A DNA stretch of 58,071 bases, taken from contig JAFEGP010000011.1 in NCBI GenBank assembly GCA_018239815.1, positions 1-58,071 on the forward strand, given 5' to 3'. The stretch's first letter is position 1; the number at the start of each line of letters is the position of its first letter. This document shows, piece by piece, positions 55,789-58,071 of this stretch. Made by a program: the position numbers and the translations under genes. Source of the stretch: Verrucomicrobiota bacterium (GTDB lineage Bacteria > Chlamydiota > Chlamydiia > Chlamydiales > JAAKFR01). Under the pieces are notes generated by a model, which did no database searches, was not told the origin of the DNA, and was given only the letters and a program-made list of their open reading frames with translations.

Positions 55789-57888
55789 TTGAAAACCCTA
55801 CGTGCTAAGCTTTTCATGAGTGTGGGGATTATCCTACTCATTGTGTCATGTCTGAGTTATCTTTTACCTGAGATTTTTATCCGTCGAGAAATCAAACAAG
55901 GCGGTGTTTATATCAATCAATATGTGCAGCAAATGGAACAGAAGATTTTACAAACTTCTTCTTTTGTACTGTTATATCGCTTTATGGAAAGTGGTGCTGC
56001 TCTATTAGGAGATGCTAAGCGTGCCGAGCAAGTAGAGCCGTTACCTGCAGACCTATGGAAATTTGCTGTAGAAATTGCCTCATATAATCCTGAAATTGCA
56101 TTTGTCCAGCTTAGTTTAACTGATGGTACCTCAATTGTTGTGTCGCCTGAAGATGCGGAGCTTTATTTAGGACATAGTCAAGAATTTAAAGAAGGTAAGT
56201 TATGGGTTAAAATTCAGGGGAAAGAGGCTGTTTTTTTAGCTGTGCCGGATCCTTTAGGAAGGGATTATCTGTTGTTTTCGCAGGATCAGCTTAAAAATTT
56301 AGCCAAGGATGCATCCTTAGATCCTAAGCTTGCAGTTTCTTTTCTCCAAGCCTCTGAATTTTTAGAAAGTCATCCTCAAATCTCTTTTGCTCCTTTTTCT
56401 ACTGCAACAGTTTCTCCTTCTATCCATTCTCAAGATGAATTTTATCGCTTTTTATTACAAAAACAGACGTTATTAGAAAATAAGTTATCTTTAATAAGTG
56501 CACTTGAAACATGGCAACAATCTTTCTTGCATCCAGCCGGTATTTTTCGTCTCGGCGATCAAAAGCAAAGTGGACAGGTGGTTTTAAGTCAGGAAGCTTT
56601 TAGTGGTCAACCGATCCTTCCTTTGCCTTTGCAGCCCAATCAAGAGCCTATGCCTTTTTTACGACATAAAAAGGGATACATAGAAGTAGAGGCTGTGAGT
56701 ATTGTCGAGAGACAGCATCCTTCTATAAGAATAGCGATAGGATTTTCTGTTTCAAAGATCGTGCAACAGATTGCTCAGCTGATTGAACGTCCTATTTTGA
56801 TTACGGAAGGTAACAACCTGATTGTCGGCATTTCTCCGGAGGGAGATTGTTTTAATGATATTAAGATGCAGGATTCCAAAAATTTGACTTGGAGGGGAGT
56901 GGATTATCTAGCTTTTCGCGTTCCTTTAGCAAAGTTAAATCTTGTTGTCTTAACCAAAAAATCTCAGATCACGGAAATTGATAGCTTTTTAGCTGATTTA
57001 GGTAAGCGTCTTATGCAGCAAATTTCGCTTAACTTGGTAGGAGTCACTCTGCTTTCTTTGGGTATAGCGCTTCTTTTGTTAGGGAGAATTTGCAAGAAGA
57101 TTACAAGTCCTATTGCGATGCTTGCTTGTGCAGCAGAGGATATTGGAAAAGGTAAAATAGAAGCTATTGAATTGCCAAAAGTAGAAAAACGACAAGATGA
57201 AGTTGCAACACTGACACATTCTTTCAAAAAGATGATCTTGGCTCTTCGAGAAAGGGAAAGTATCCGTGGCATGTTAAACAAAGTTGTATCCAAAGAAATT
57301 GCTGAGAAAATTCTGAGCCGTGCCATTGAATTGGAAGGGGAAGAAAGAGTGGCAACATTGTTGTTTAGTGATATTCGGGGATTTACTCAGCTTTCTCAAC
57401 ATATGAAACCCAAGGTTTTGATTAAGATTCTTAACGCCTATATGACGCGTATGTGTGCAATCATTGATTCTACACATGGTGTGGTGGATAAATTTGTTGG
57501 TGATGAGATCATGGCTTTATATGGAGTGCCTATAGATCTTGAACAACATGCCATTAAAGCTATTGAAGCAGCTGTTGAAATGATGCGTGTGTTGAAACAG
57601 TGGCAAACTTCGCATTCTGAGAGTTTTTCTGTAGGGATAGGGATTCATACAGGTATTGTATGCGCTGGTAACATGGGATCAGAAAATCGTCTTAATTATA
57701 CAGTTGTAGGAGCCAATGTGAACTTGGCGGCTAGGCTATGTGAACAGGCGTCAGCCATGCAGATTTTAGTTTCTGAAGAAACCTGGCGTCAGCCAGGTGT
57801 TCAGCAAGCTTTTAAATTTAGGAAATTAGAAGCTCTTTCCCTTAAGGGTATAGAAGGTCTTGTTCCTGTTTATGAAGTAGAATTCTGA
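55789..57888 (+). CDS. Transmembrane class III adenylate/guanylate cyclase with HAMP domain
   Basis: A 699-residue receptor-type cyclase. It has TM1 at ~7-27, a periplasmic sensor region ~30-405 without a recognised fold, TM2 at ~412-432, HAMP ~433-485 and the catalytic domain ~515-699. The metal-binding aspartates are Asp528 (FSDIRGFT) and Asp572 (VGDEI), Lys568 and Thr638 (NYTVVG) are the adenine-contacting positions, and Asn645 and Arg649 stabilise the transition state. All are present, so it should be active and is more likely an adenylate than a guanylate cyclase. It starts at TTG 55789 with GAGGAG ~7 bases upstream. Confidence 0.93.
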   Translation: MKTLRAKLFMSVGIILLIVSCLSYLLPEIFIRREIKQGGVYINQYVQQMEQKILQTSSFVLLYRFMESGAALLGDAKRAEQVEPLPADLWKFAVEIASYNPEIAFVQLSLTDGTSIVVSPEDAELYLGHSQEFKEGKLWVKIQGKEAVFLAVPDPLGRDYLLFSQDQLKNLAKDASLDPKLAVSFLQASEFLESHPQISFAPFSTATVSPSIHSQDEFYRFLLQKQTLLENKLSLISALETWQQSFLHPAGIFRLGDQKQSGQVVLSQEAFSGQPILPLPLQPNQEPMPFLRHKKGYIEVEAVSIVERQHPSIRIAIGFSVSKIVQQIAQLIERPILITEGNNLIVGISPEGDCFNDIKMQDSKNLTWRGVDYLAFRVPLAKLNLVVLTKKSQITEIDSFLADLGKRLMQQISLNLVGVTLLSLGIALLLLGRICKKITSPIAMLACAAEDIGKGKIEAIELPKVEKRQDEVATLTHSFKKMILALRERESIRGMLNKVVSKEIAEKILSRAIELEGEERVATLLFSDIRGFTQLSQHMKPKVLIKILNAYMTRMCAIIDSTHGVVDKFVGDEIMALYGVPIDLEQHAIKAIEAAVEMMRVLKQWQTSHSESFSVGIGIHTGIVCAGNMGSENRLNYTVVGANVNLAARLCEQASAMQILVSEETWRQPGVQQAFKFRKLEALSLKGIEGLVPVYEVEF

Positions 57889-57985
57889 TTTAGAGGCTGT
57901 TCTTGGTTGCCTACTCACGTGTATCAGCCGTGCATATCACCTAGCAAGTTGTTTTTTAATATAAGACGGCTGTATATAAAGAATG

Positions 57986-58071
57986 TTTATCCTTTGCGCC
58001 GTAAAACCCACTTCTTCGGGGGTGGGAGTAAGGAGCAACCATGTTTTGGGATGGCGTAGCCATCACTTACA
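57986..58071 (+). repeat. ~86-bp hairpin-forming intergenic repeat, right copy
   Basis: An inverted copy of 57-143. On the plus strand it begins ATCCTTTGCGCC, then CCCACTTC (58007-58014), loop TTCG and GGGGTGGG (58019-58026), a C(UUCG)G-capped stem, then after 23 bases GATGGC-GTA-GCCATC (58050-58064). It lies 97 bases after the cyclase stop and in sense with it. The window ends inside the element, so its true right border is unknown. Confidence 0.85.

Noticed and set aside
1-58071. CRISPR arrays, rRNA genes, insertion sequences, prophage or integrase genes
   Set aside because: Looked for direct-repeat spacing, rRNA motifs and transposase motifs; none found.

Overview
This window reads as chromosomal DNA of a chlamydia outside the family Chlamydiaceae (a Parachlamydia-, Waddlia- or Simkania-like organism). 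Three things point there. A V/A-type ATPase cluster runs atpE, DUF2764 gene, atpA, atpB, atpD, atpI, atpK. The order infA, tRNA-Thr, tuf, tRNA-Trp, secE, nusG, rplKAJL, rpoBC, transaldolase is the chlamydial one as I remember it. The window also carries genes that I recall as absent from the reduced Chlamydiaceae: an RND efflux pump, a class III nucleotide cyclase, Hsp20 and a BBP7 porin-like protein. The genus cannot be fixed from sequence reading alone. The family-level statements come from memory, not from a search.

Layout. Positions 1-10.6 kb hold a 3' gene fragment, a large LOG-domain protein (minus strand), a histidine phosphatase, a tightly packed run of MYG1-HIT-HEAT genes, an M24 peptidase, a BBP7 beta-barrel protein and a DUF2760/Hsp70 pair. 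Positions 10.6-11.9 kb hold SufE and an Inc-like membrane protein on the minus strand. Positions 11.9-24.97 kb are the translation/transcription block from infA to rpoC, with clear hairpin terminators after tuf, rplL and rpoC and a terminator-like attenuator just before rpoB. Positions 25-29 kb are an accessory island: a small orphan gene, transaldolase, Hsp20, a zinc-ribbon-like protein, two tandem cysteine/proline-rich secreted paralogues and another secreted protein. Positions 29.1-37.3 kb are the V-type ATPase cluster ending in a small lipoprotein. Positions 37.3-46.1 kb hold typA, DAHP synthase, an AGCS sodium:amino-acid symporter, an orphan small gene, an O-methyltransferase and valS. 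Positions 46.3-50 kb hold an EamA transporter broken by one base, an MFS transporter and a heme-oxygenase-like gene split at a run of nine T. Positions 50-57.9 kb hold a complete RND efflux operon (minus) and a divergent transmembrane adenylate/guanylate cyclase.

The two ends of the window carry the same ~86-bp element in opposite orientation, each placed just 3' of a gene and in sense with it. It folds into a UUCG-type hairpin and a perfect 6-bp hairpin, and an 18/20 match to its start lies 3' of a third gene. The window is probably a contig that stopped at this repeat. The observations I rate most interesting are the T9 split heme-oxygenase-like gene (which also seems to lack the key distal Asp), the cysteine-rich paralogue pair, and this 3'-UTR hairpin repeat.
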